A stretch of 5,623 nt of DNA from Saprospiraceae bacterium (lineage in GTDB: Bacteria; Bacteroidota; Bacteroidia; Chitinophagales; Saprospiraceae), in contig SLDF01000139.1 in the NCBI GenBank assembly GCA_007125435.1, positions 1 through 5,623 of the forward strand, in the 5' to 3' direction. Position 1 is the first letter of the stretch. Each line of letters starts with the position of its first letter. Under the pieces are notes generated by a model. The model had not been told where the DNA came from. It saw nothing but the letters and a program-made list of their open reading frames with translations, and searched no databases. Below, piece by piece: positions 1-5,623 of this stretch. The position numbers were made by a program, and so were the translations under genes.

Positions 1-1
1 C

Positions 2-2014
2 AATAGCGAAAGAGGTTTTTGGACCTATGACAGGTCAGTCGTCAACAGACAGTCACCGGAGCAGCAATTTGGCGGAGATTATTCAGCTGATATATCTGAC
101 TTTAGTACCGGCAATATAGTCACAGAGAATATCATGCCCATGCCCGATATTCTTGGAAGCATCACTGTAGGAGACCGTTATTTCGGTGGACGAATGGGTG
201 TCATGCTAGGTGCCAGTATACAAACTTCTTATCGAGGAACTGATAGCGACTGGTACGATGTCACTCTAGGGCGAACTGGCTCTCAGCTAGTAGCACTGGA
301 TGATTTTCAGGAGAGACAATCTTCTACTTACCAGCAACGACTTGCCGGGCACGCCAGATTAGATTATAGAATCAACAAAAACCACAACCTGGGATTATAC
401 TTAGGCCGGTATGACTTAAACGATTTTCATGTTAGGGAAATAACGGAGACAACTGTTGATGGCCGAAATTTTGACCCTGAAAATGGTAATTTATTATATA
501 AGACTCAGACTCGTACCCGGACAACCTATCAATCGATTAATAATGCCACTTTACAGGGAGATCACTTATTCACACCCAGACTTGAAAGTGACTGGTCAGT
601 AGCTTACTCCCTCGCTACTAACGAAAGACCTGACAATGCGGTATTCACTATCATACGCGAACAGCGAAATTTTGAGGAAGTACCGGGTTTGTTGGATAGA
701 AGAAATAGTAGAAGATGGGAAAGTCACTCAGATAGAGACTTTAGCGTCTACTTAAATTTTCGATATAGCCCCAAAATATTGAACGATCAATCTGTAATCA
801 GCTTTGGAGGTCTATTTAGAGATAGGGAAAGAGGCTCGTATTTTAACAGATATACTTTTGATCCTATTCCTCTTACTCAACAGCAAGGAATTGATTGGAA
901 CAAATTAGACGAGGTATCCATGAGGGTCAACAACCCAAGAGGAAACACTTCAGACCCATTAAACTACGACTCCTATGAACAAATTGGCGCTGGTTATGTG
1001 AAGGCAAAAATAAATGTCAGCAATACAGAAATAGTAGCCGGAATAAGAAGTGAGACCACTGTTCAAGGTTATTTTTCACGTGTACCTCTGGAGGGTTTCC
1101 TGCCACATAATGAGCAATTGTATACTGACCTATTGCCAAGTGCTTCATTAAAGCATAAATTTTCAAATAAGACAGCCATAAGAGGATCGTACTTCAAAGC
1201 CATAAACAGACCTGGCTTTTTCGAAATTGTAGATTTTGTTTTACTGGAAGATGAAGATTTCAATGTCGCCGGCAACCCTGACCTGACACGAGCTGTTGCC
1301 GACAATTTAGACTTGAGGTTTGAATATTTTCCCAATCCTAGTGAGCAAATATTAGTAGGCGTATTTTACAAATACATATTAGACCCGATCGAAACAGTAT
1401 TTGGACGTACACAATCATTGACAACCGGCACACGAGTACTACGCCCTGAGAACTTAGGGGAAGCCACTAATTTTGGTGCCGAATTCGATATTATCAAGTA
1501 CTTTGGAAAAATTGGTTTTCGCGCCAATTACACTTATACCAACTCTTCTATCACCACAGATAAAGCGTCAATAATAAGAGCAGACCCCAACGATCCTGCT
1601 TCTGATCTAGTCACTGTAAATGTCGAACAAACCAGACCATTACAAGGCCAAGCTGACCATATTGCTAATTTTAGCTTGATGTATAAAGATGTAAAAAAGG
1701 GAACTGATGCACAGTTATCACTAGTCTATGTAGGAGAGCGATTAGAATTTGTTTCGCCTTTTGTCAATAATGACCACTGGTCAAGACCGATCACCATATT
1801 GGACTTCTCTATAGAGCAAAGAATAAATAAAAATTTCATTGTATTTGTAAAAATCAACAACTTAATCAATAGTCCTTACGAACTCTATATAAAAAATGGT
1901 CGTAACAGACCAGATCAGGAATTTGCTTATCAAGATCGCACTGATCAAACCTTTATTAGAAGAGACTTGTATTGGCAGTCTTACAGACTGGGCATGCGCT
2001 TTAAAATGAATTAA
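2..2014 (+). CDS. TonB-dependent outer-membrane receptor, C-terminal beta-barrel (5' partial)
   Basis: The frame is open from base 2 to the TAA at 2012-2014, giving 670 residues. The ATG at 134 is internal: the 44 codons before it read through without a stop and already look like receptor sequence. What is visible is most or all of the barrel of a TonB-dependent transporter, which moves a ligand across the outer membrane using TonB-ExbBD energy. Recognisable family signatures, numbered from base 2, are RGSYFKAINRPGF (394-406), GNPDL (424-428) followed by the strand NLDLRFEYFP (435-444), and GVFYKYILDPIE (453-464). This strand-turn-strand pattern is typical of Bacteroidota receptors that carry an N-terminal carboxypeptidase-like domain. 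That domain, the TonB box and the plug would lie left of the window. The last strand ends SYRLGMRFKMN, without the usual terminal aromatic residue. A lipoprotein gene starts 30 bases downstream, probably in the same operon. The receptor identity is secure; the ligand is unknown. Confidence 0.93.
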   Translation, partial: NSERGFWTYDRSVVNRQSPEQQFGGDYSADISDFSTGNIVTENIMPMPDILGSITVGDRYFGGRMGVMLGASIQTSYRGTDSDWYDVTLGRTGSQLVALDDFQERQSSTYQQRLAGHARLDYRINKNHNLGLYLGRYDLNDFHVREITETTVDGRNFDPENGNLLYKTQTRTRTTYQSINNATLQGDHLFTPRLESDWSVAYSLATNERPDNAVFTIIREQRNFEEVPGLLDRRNSRRWESHSDRDFSVYLNFRYSPKILNDQSVISFGGLFRDRERGSYFNRYTFDPIPLTQQQGIDWNKLDEVSMRVNNPRGNTSDPLNYDSYEQIGAGYVKAKINVSNTEIVAGIRSETTVQGYFSRVPLEGFLPHNEQLYTDLLPSASLKHKFSNKTAIRGSYFKAINRPGFFEIVDFVLLEDEDFNVAGNPDLTRAVADNLDLRFEYFPNPSEQILVGVFYKYILDPIETVFGRTQSLTTGTRVLRPENLGEATNFGAEFDIIKYFGKIGFRANYTYTNSSITTDKASIIRADPNDPASDLVTVNVEQTRPLQGQADHIANFSLMYKDVKKGTDAQLSLVYVGERLEFVSPFVNNDHWSRPITILDFSIEQRINKNFIVFVKINNLINSPYELYIKNGRNRPDQEFAYQDRTDQTFIRRDLYWQSYRLGMRFKMN

Positions 2015-2044
2015 ACCCATTTTCGAATAGTAAAATTTATAAGT
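2015..2044 (+). other. Short A/T-rich spacer and translation leader before the beta-helix lipoprotein gene
   Basis: These thirty bases separate the receptor stop from the next ATG. I see no GGAGG-like ribosome site, no inverted repeat that could act as a terminator, and no match to the Bacteroidota promoter element TAnnTTTG. The run just before the ATG is A/T-rich, as expected for translation starts in this phylum, where Shine-Dalgarno sites are often absent. The spacer supports co-transcription of receptor and lipoprotein. Confidence 0.5.
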
Positions 2045-3406
2045 ATGAATATTGCAGAAATTATTAAAGTATTGAAACTAGGGGCCATAGCCATCCTATT
2101 CATTGGTCTGGCAGCCTGTTCTAGAACTGAATCACCGGTAATGGATGACGATGACGATGATACACCGGGCGAGTTTGACCCCAATAATGTCAGAGGACAA
2201 GTCTCAGGCGTTTGGGGCCCCAATGAGACCTATTTCGTCACAGGAGATGTGATCATACCGGAGGGTGAATCACTTGAAATCAGAGAAGGTGTTACAGTCA
2301 TCATAGATGGCGACGGTGGACAAGGCACAAGTCCGGAAATTAATATACGCGGTAGTTTGTATTGTTATGGTACAGAAAATGGCAGGATTATAATTACAGT
2401 CCCGGAAGAGAGACGCACAGTCGGTAATATTTTTGCAGGACTATGGGGCGGTTTAATTTGTACGAGATCTACTCAAGATTTAGTGCTGGAATATACTGAT
2501 GTAGAATTTACCGGAGCATTGGGAGAAGCAGGAAATAGCATAGTTGCAGAAGGTGAGATCGATGAAGGTGAACCGAGATACAGCATCTATTTTGTAAATC
2601 CAGATGGTAACTTCATCATGTGGCACAGTAGAATTGCCTATTCAAAAGATGATGCTATAAGGATGAATGGGGCAAAGACATTAATCGCACACAGCACATT
2701 TGAGTTTGTAGGCGAGAATGGCGGAGAAGCTTTCAATGCTAAGAGAGGTACAGTCGGGGATATGTGTTACAATCTGTTTTACTCAGTAGCTACTAATGGA
2801 CTGAAAGCCGCTAACACAAGAGCAGAAGGGCCACAAATTGACAATTACTACTACAACAATACTATGGTCAACTGTGGATGGAGAAGAGCCCAGTCAGGAC
2901 GAGGTGGTTCATTAAACTATGAGGCGGGTGCAAGAGGAACTTGCTACAATAACCTTGTTGTCAACTGTCGCTATGGCCTTAGGCTAGTTCCACCTGATAG
3001 AGAGCCGGATCTTGAAAATATGGCATATGGTCATCAGTTTTACTACGGTGATCATGCAGAGATCATTGAAGGCTTCCATCCTAATAACGGACTCATAGGC
3101 TTACCAAACCCTGATGTCGGGTTAGAAATACCAGAAAGTGACATTTGGTCTCCCGTCGTTGGTGAAAATAACCCTATGTTTGCAAACTATACACTTGGCG
3201 GTGAATATAATATAACAGCTGCCAGAGACGGATCAGATGTCAACTTCCTTACAGGCAGTGAGGATTTTCACTTACAGAGTGGATCGCCTGCGTTGAGCGG
3301 TGGCTTTACAGGATTCGAACCCAGGTTTGCATCTTATGAGGTCAACGGTAAAACGTACACAACGCCTTTACCTTCGGGATTTTTTGGTGCATTTAACAAC
3401 AGATAA
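2045..3406 (+). CDS. Surface lipoprotein with right-handed parallel beta-helix
   Basis: Encodes 453 residues. The start at 2045 places a lipoprotein signal peptide at the N-terminus: a hydrophobic core (about 12-22) and lipobox LAAC with Cys25. A tether with six consecutive Asp (34-39) follows and fits the acidic surface-export signal of Bacteroidota lipoproteins. From about residue 50 the sequence has the look of a right-handed beta-helix. The entry rung GDVIIPEGESLEI (67-79) is of the type 'x-IP-x-G-x-x-L-x-I', then come WGGLICTR (134-141) and repeated N-rich turns, including YNNTMVNC (270-277) and YNNLVVNC (301-308). The end DFHLQSGSPALSGG (407-420) is the common closing motif of such proteins. 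No catalytic set of a known polysaccharide lyase or pectinase could be identified, so binding or hydrolysis of a polymer is only a guess. It lies between the receptor and the propeller gene, three bases before the latter. Fold and localisation are likely; function is unknown. Confidence 0.88.
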   Translation: MNIAEIIKVLKLGAIAILFIGLAACSRTESPVMDDDDDDTPGEFDPNNVRGQVSGVWGPNETYFVTGDVIIPEGESLEIREGVTVIIDGDGGQGTSPEINIRGSLYCYGTENGRIIITVPEERRTVGNIFAGLWGGLICTRSTQDLVLEYTDVEFTGALGEAGNSIVAEGEIDEGEPRYSIYFVNPDGNFIMWHSRIAYSKDDAIRMNGAKTLIAHSTFEFVGENGGEAFNAKRGTVGDMCYNLFYSVATNGLKAANTRAEGPQIDNYYYNNTMVNCGWRRAQSGRGGSLNYEAGARGTCYNNLVVNCRYGLRLVPPDREPDLENMAYGHQFYYGDHAEIIEGFHPNNGLIGLPNPDVGLEIPESDIWSPVVGENNPMFANYTLGGEYNITAARDGSDVNFLTGSEDFHLQSGSPALSGGFTGFEPRFASYEVNGKTYTTPLPSGFFGAFNNR

Positions 3407-3409
3407 TTT

Positions 3410-4381
3410 ATGACAAACCACTTGAGAACAATAAGTTTTGTTTCAGCCTTGATGTGCACGCTATTCATGAGCTGTTCGAGCAATGATGATGTGACAGACA
3501 AATGGTGGGAGCTGCCCATTGAGTTAGACATTGAATGGGTTGTTAACGATTTAGAATTGGCATCATTCTTTGCTGATGAAGCTACCGGACTTGGTGAATC
3601 AACCATGCAAGAAGCTTCAGGCCTGGCTCCAAGCATGACAAACCCCGGCTATCTCTGGTCACACAATGACAAAGGCAATCAAAACTTATTGTTCTTATTG
3701 AGTGCAAATACAGGCCAGACAATAGTTCGATATAGACTCAATGGTATCAACAACAGAGACTGGGAAGACATTGAAATCGGAAAGCATGATAATGGAGAGT
3801 ACTTCATTTATCTTGCTGAGACCGGTGATAACAATCGCGTGTATACGGAATACAAAGTTTTCAAATTTAAAGAACCCGTGTACAATCCGCAAGACAGTGG
3901 ACGGATTGTCGATCTGGACCCTGAGCTTTTAGAAACTGTATTATTCAACTATCCGGAAGGCAGAAAACACGATGTTGAGACACTCATGTACGATCCAGAA
4001 TATGATGATCTCTATCTGGTGACCAAAAGGTCATTTAATTCAATCATATATGCCATTCCATCCAGAGACACCTTTGACGAAAAGGTGGAAGCTATTTACG
4101 TTGGAGAGTTCCCATTTACCAGAGCAGTAGGAGGTAATGTCTCTGTCGAAGGCGATCAGATCGTTGTCAAGACATATGATAGAATATTTTACTGGCCGAG
4201 AATAGAGAACGAGCCATTGTGGAAAAGCTTTGCTCAGCCACCTGTAATGGTGCCTTACATTCCCGGAGAGCCTCAGGGAGAAGCCATTTGCTTTGACAAA
4301 GACGGCAGAAACCTTTATACGCTGAGTGAATTCAGCAATAGTATTATTCCCGTACTCTATTTGTACACCAGAATCAATTAA
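3410..4381 (+). CDS. Lipoprotein with predicted beta-propeller, uncharacterised DWED/GDN/QGEAI family
   Basis: Encodes 323 residues, with the start only three bases after the previous stop. The signal peptide ends at Cys22 (LFMSC; Phe at -3 is slightly unusual) and is followed by SSNDD, an acidic surface-export-like signal. The mature part carries a recognisable motif series: EASGLAPS (68-75), LWSHNDKGN (82-90), DWEDIEIG (117-124), ETGDNNRVY (137-145), DVETLMYDP (188-196), DLYLVTKR (200-207) and EPQGEAICFD (287-296), then LYTLSEFSN (302-310). From memory of the family, proteins with this series are common in Bacteroidota and Actinobacteria, are predicted beta-propellers and are usually annotated as hypothetical. 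They resemble the 'esterase-like activity of phytase' and SdiA-regulated propellers in the spaced Glu-Ala and Asp-Glu blade motifs. Length fits a single, complete propeller domain. Its place next to a TonB receptor recalls BtuG, a propeller lipoprotein that caps BtuB, but no homology to BtuG is claimed. Enzymatic activity is unproven. Confidence 0.88.
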   Translation: MTNHLRTISFVSALMCTLFMSCSSNDDVTDKWWELPIELDIEWVVNDLELASFFADEATGLGESTMQEASGLAPSMTNPGYLWSHNDKGNQNLLFLLSANTGQTIVRYRLNGINNRDWEDIEIGKHDNGEYFIYLAETGDNNRVYTEYKVFKFKEPVYNPQDSGRIVDLDPELLETVLFNYPEGRKHDVETLMYDPEYDDLYLVTKRSFNSIIYAIPSRDTFDEKVEAIYVGEFPFTRAVGGNVSVEGDQIVVKTYDRIFYWPRIENEPLWKSFAQPPVMVPYIPGEPQGEAICFDKDGRNLYTLSEFSNSIIPVLYLYTRIN

Positions 4382-4390
4382 ATCAATTAA
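4373..4390 (+). repeat. Perfect 9-bp tandem duplication over the stop codon of the propeller gene
   Basis: The unit ATCAATTAA occurs twice with no gap, at 4373-4381 and 4382-4390. The first copy encodes Ile-Asn-stop and ends the propeller gene. The second copy is in the same frame, so it supplies a back-up TAA nine bases later. It forms the first half of the 19-base spacer to the LRR gene. It is probably a small slippage duplication. Confidence 0.7.
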
Positions 4391-4400
4391 ACACATTAAA
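4382..4400 (+). other. Intergenic leader of the LRR lipoprotein gene, A-rich, no Shine-Dalgarno
   Basis: This 19-base spacer contains no purine-rich ribosome site. The ten bases before the ATG are ACACATTAAA, an A-rich context typical of Bacteroidota starts. No terminator or promoter fits in the space, which argues for transcription from upstream. Confidence 0.45.
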
Positions 4401-5623
4401 ATGAAAGTTTCAATCCAAACACTAGGAAAATTCACACTATTACTGCTGATGGCCATCTTGGTCTTCAATGCATGTAGTAAAGACGACGATGACACCACTA
4501 TGGTCATGGACGACGATGATGAACCAATAGAAAATGCCGTTGATTTTGCAGATGCCAACCTAGAGTTGGCTGTAGCAAACGCATTAGGTAAAAACAGTGG
4601 TCCTGTCAGCGAAGATGAAATTCTTGAACTCGTAGAGTTGAATATCAGTGGCAGCAGCATCACCGATCTCAAAGGACTAGAGTTCGCTACCAATCTTGAA
4701 AAACTAGAAATGCAAAGTATCGAAATAGGCTCTATGGATCCTATCGCTGATCTGGCCAGTCTCAATCATCTGGATGCAAGAAATACGACATTACCCGATG
4801 GTAGTCTGGACTTCCTGGACAACCTGACTAATTTGAGGTTTGTTGACTTTAGGGGTACAGGCTTGAGCGACATCAGCAATCTAAGTATTTTAGAGAATCT
4901 TGAAGAGATATATCTAAGAGCTAATGATATTACAGATTTATCTCCATTATCGGGATTAACAAAATTAACCTATCTAAATATCCATACTAATCCTGTTACG
5001 GATATTAGCCCCCTAGCTAACCTAACTAATCTTACCCAATTGATCATGAGAAATGTAGAATCGGGCAATGAAGGGTTACAAACAATTCAGAACTTGACTA
5101 GTCTTTGGAGATTAAATGCTAGAAATACAGGAATTACAGACTTAACTATTTTAGGTGAGATGATGTCTATGGGTGCACTTCAAGATGATCCGGCAAATCT
5201 TATTTTCGCTGATGTTGATATCAGAGAGAATGACTTTGGCGAAGTTACTGAAGATAATGACCCTTATGCTCCTATCAGACCATATTGGGGTAATATTGCT
5301 GAGCGTGCTCCTGAAGACTTGCCAGAACCAGTTGGCGGTGCAACAGTATTTGAAGATGCTACATTCGAAGCAAGAGTAAGACAGATCCTTGGGATTGGAG
5401 ATAACGATCCTTTGACAGACGATCTATTATTGACCATTGAAGAGTTGGACTGTAGAGACCTGCCTATCGCAAGTATTGCAGGCATAGAGAAAATTGCCAA
5501 TGCTACCTTCATGAGATTTGATGGTACAAACGTGACAGACCTTAGTCCTCTAGAATCATTTACTGATATTACATATTTTAATATCAATACCACTACGGGC
5601 ATCACAGATATCTCTCCATTAGC
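4401..5623 (+). CDS. Leucine-rich-repeat surface lipoprotein with tandem LRR modules (3' partial)
   Basis: The reading frame is open from ATG 4401 to the window end (407 full codons plus two bases). The start gives a clear lipoprotein signal peptide: hydrophobic stretch at about 11-22, then FNAC with Cys25. It is followed by SKDDDD (26-31) and a second Asp run MDDDDE (36-41), an acidic surface-export-type tether. Module A begins with a helical N-cap (FADANLELAVANAL, 49-62) of the internalin-like kind. Repeats of about 22 residues follow, such as ITDLSPLSGLTKLTYLNI (177-194) and VTDISPLANLTNLTQLIM (199-216), and a C-cap ends YAPIRPYWGNIAERAP (289-304). After a Glu/Pro linker, module B restarts with an N-cap (FEDATFEARVRQIL, 317-330) and at least two repeats before the edge. 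LRR solenoids bind proteins or glycans; no enzyme motif is seen. As last visible gene of the cluster it is probably a surface binding partner. Identity as an LRR lipoprotein is secure; the ligand and full length are unknown. Confidence 0.92.
   Translation, partial: MKVSIQTLGKFTLLLLMAILVFNACSKDDDDTTMVMDDDDEPIENAVDFADANLELAVANALGKNSGPVSEDEILELVELNISGSSITDLKGLEFATNLEKLEMQSIEIGSMDPIADLASLNHLDARNTTLPDGSLDFLDNLTNLRFVDFRGTGLSDISNLSILENLEEIYLRANDITDLSPLSGLTKLTYLNIHTNPVTDISPLANLTNLTQLIMRNVESGNEGLQTIQNLTSLWRLNARNTGITDLTILGEMMSMGALQDDPANLIFADVDIRENDFGEVTEDNDPYAPIRPYWGNIAERAPEDLPEPVGGATVFEDATFEARVRQILGIGDNDPLTDDLLLTIEELDCRDLPIASIAGIEKIANATFMRFDGTNVTDLSPLESFTDITYFNINTTTGITDISPL
4545..5330 (+). repeat. LRR module A: N-cap, LRR array and C-cap, protein-level repeats
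   Basis: Residues 49-310 of the LRR lipoprotein. The repeats follow the pattern L-x-x-L-x-x-L-x-(I/F/A)-x-x-(T/N)-x-(I/L)-(T/S)-D-(I/L)-S-x-L. Clear units start near residues 99, 121, 145, 167, 189, 211 and 235. One is longer (TTLPDGSLDFLDNL, 129-142) and another (MRNVESGNEGLQTIQNL, 216-232) is also extended, so spacing is not uniform. The module closes with a C-cap of the DIRENDF...YAPIRPYWGNIAERAP type. The nucleotide sequence of the units is diverged, so this is old protein repetition, not a recent DNA tandem array. Confidence 0.8.
5349..5623 (+). repeat. LRR module B, start of a second N-cap plus LRR array (cut by window edge)
   Basis: Residues 317-407 of the LRR lipoprotein. The N-cap at 317-363 aligns with the module A cap at 49-94 with one residue of length difference: FADANLEL matches FEDATFEA, PVSEDEILELVEL matches PLTDDLLLTIEEL, and TDLKGLE matches ASIAGIE. 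It then shows repeat units around TNVTDLSPL (376-384) and GITDISPL (400-407). This is a duplicated domain within one polypeptide; more modules may follow outside the window. Confidence 0.78.

Noticed and set aside
1069..1335. Minus-strand open frame of 88 codons within the receptor
   Set aside because: Antisense to the best conserved barrel motifs (INRPGF, GNPDL); a Ser/Lys-rich shadow.
134..2014. ATG at 134 as the true start of the receptor gene
   Set aside because: The frame is open back to base 2 with receptor-like sequence, there is no signal peptide after the ATG, and a TonB receptor needs a plug domain that would lie upstream.
2045..3406. SusD-like lipoprotein as partner of the receptor
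   Set aside because: The protein has rung and turn patterns of a beta-helix, not the alpha-helical TPR layout of SusD, and the receptor signatures are not specific to SusC.
3334..3636. Minus-strand open frame of 100 codons over the junction of the beta-helix and propeller genes
   Set aside because: Antisense to the C-terminus and lipoprotein signal peptide of two supported genes; no domain or start context of its own.
4040..4765. Long minus-strand open frame of 241 codons
   Set aside because: It lies antisense across the end of the propeller gene and the start of the LRR gene, both strongly supported by motifs and signal peptides. Its product is Ser/Leu-rich with no recognisable domain, as expected of a shadow frame.
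4670..5165. CRISPR or DNA tandem-repeat array
   Set aside because: The periodicity is at protein level (about 22 residues); the nucleotide units are diverged and there are no identical repeats with unique spacers.
5173..5379. Plus-strand open frame of 68 codons in another frame
   Set aside because: It overlaps the LRR gene entirely; the LRR frame shows the C-cap and second N-cap here, and the short frame has no features.
5264..5605. Minus-strand open frame of 113 codons
   Set aside because: Antisense to the LRR lipoprotein, which continues with clear N-cap and repeat motifs through this stretch.
4401..5623. Internalin-type virulence factor
   Set aside because: The cap and repeats resemble internalins, but there is no sortase signal or invasion context. 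LRR lipoproteins are common in free-living Bacteroidota, so virulence is not supported.

Overview
The window looks like chromosomal DNA of a Bacteroidota species, most likely an environmental or marine member of the Saprospiria/Cytophagia/Flavobacteriia type; I cannot place it lower. The reasons are a TonB-dependent receptor barrel of the Bacteroidota style, three lipoproteins whose lipobox cysteine is followed by Ser and Asp runs (the acidic surface-export signal known from this phylum), the absence of Shine-Dalgarno sequences before every visible start, and a moderate, below-50% G+C content by eye.

Layout, all on the plus strand and tightly packed. (1) Positions 2-2014: the C-terminal 670 residues of a TonB-dependent outer-membrane receptor, cut by the left edge and comprising most or all of the beta-barrel. 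(2) 2045-3406: a complete lipoprotein with a right-handed parallel beta-helix. (3) 3410-4381: a complete lipoprotein with a predicted beta-propeller of a widespread but functionally uncharacterised family (motifs ASGL, HND, DWED, GDN, QGEAI). (4) 4401-5623: the first 407 residues of a leucine-rich-repeat (LRR) lipoprotein with at least two tandem LRR modules, cut by the right edge. This fourth gene has no stop in the window. Spacers are 30, 3 and 19 bases with no visible promoter or terminator, so the four genes probably form one operon. No RNA genes, mobile elements or CRISPR arrays are visible, and no stretch over 300 bases lacks a gene.

Working hypothesis (inference): the receptor and its three co-transcribed lipoproteins form an outer-membrane surface assembly, with helix, propeller and LRR lipoproteins capturing or processing a ligand for the TonB-driven channel. 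This is analogous in architecture to BtuB with its propeller lipoprotein BtuG, or to SusC/SusD, but is built from different folds. The substrate cannot be told from the sequence. No SusD-like protein, imelysin, glycoside hydrolase, peptidase or regulator is present in the window to hint at it.
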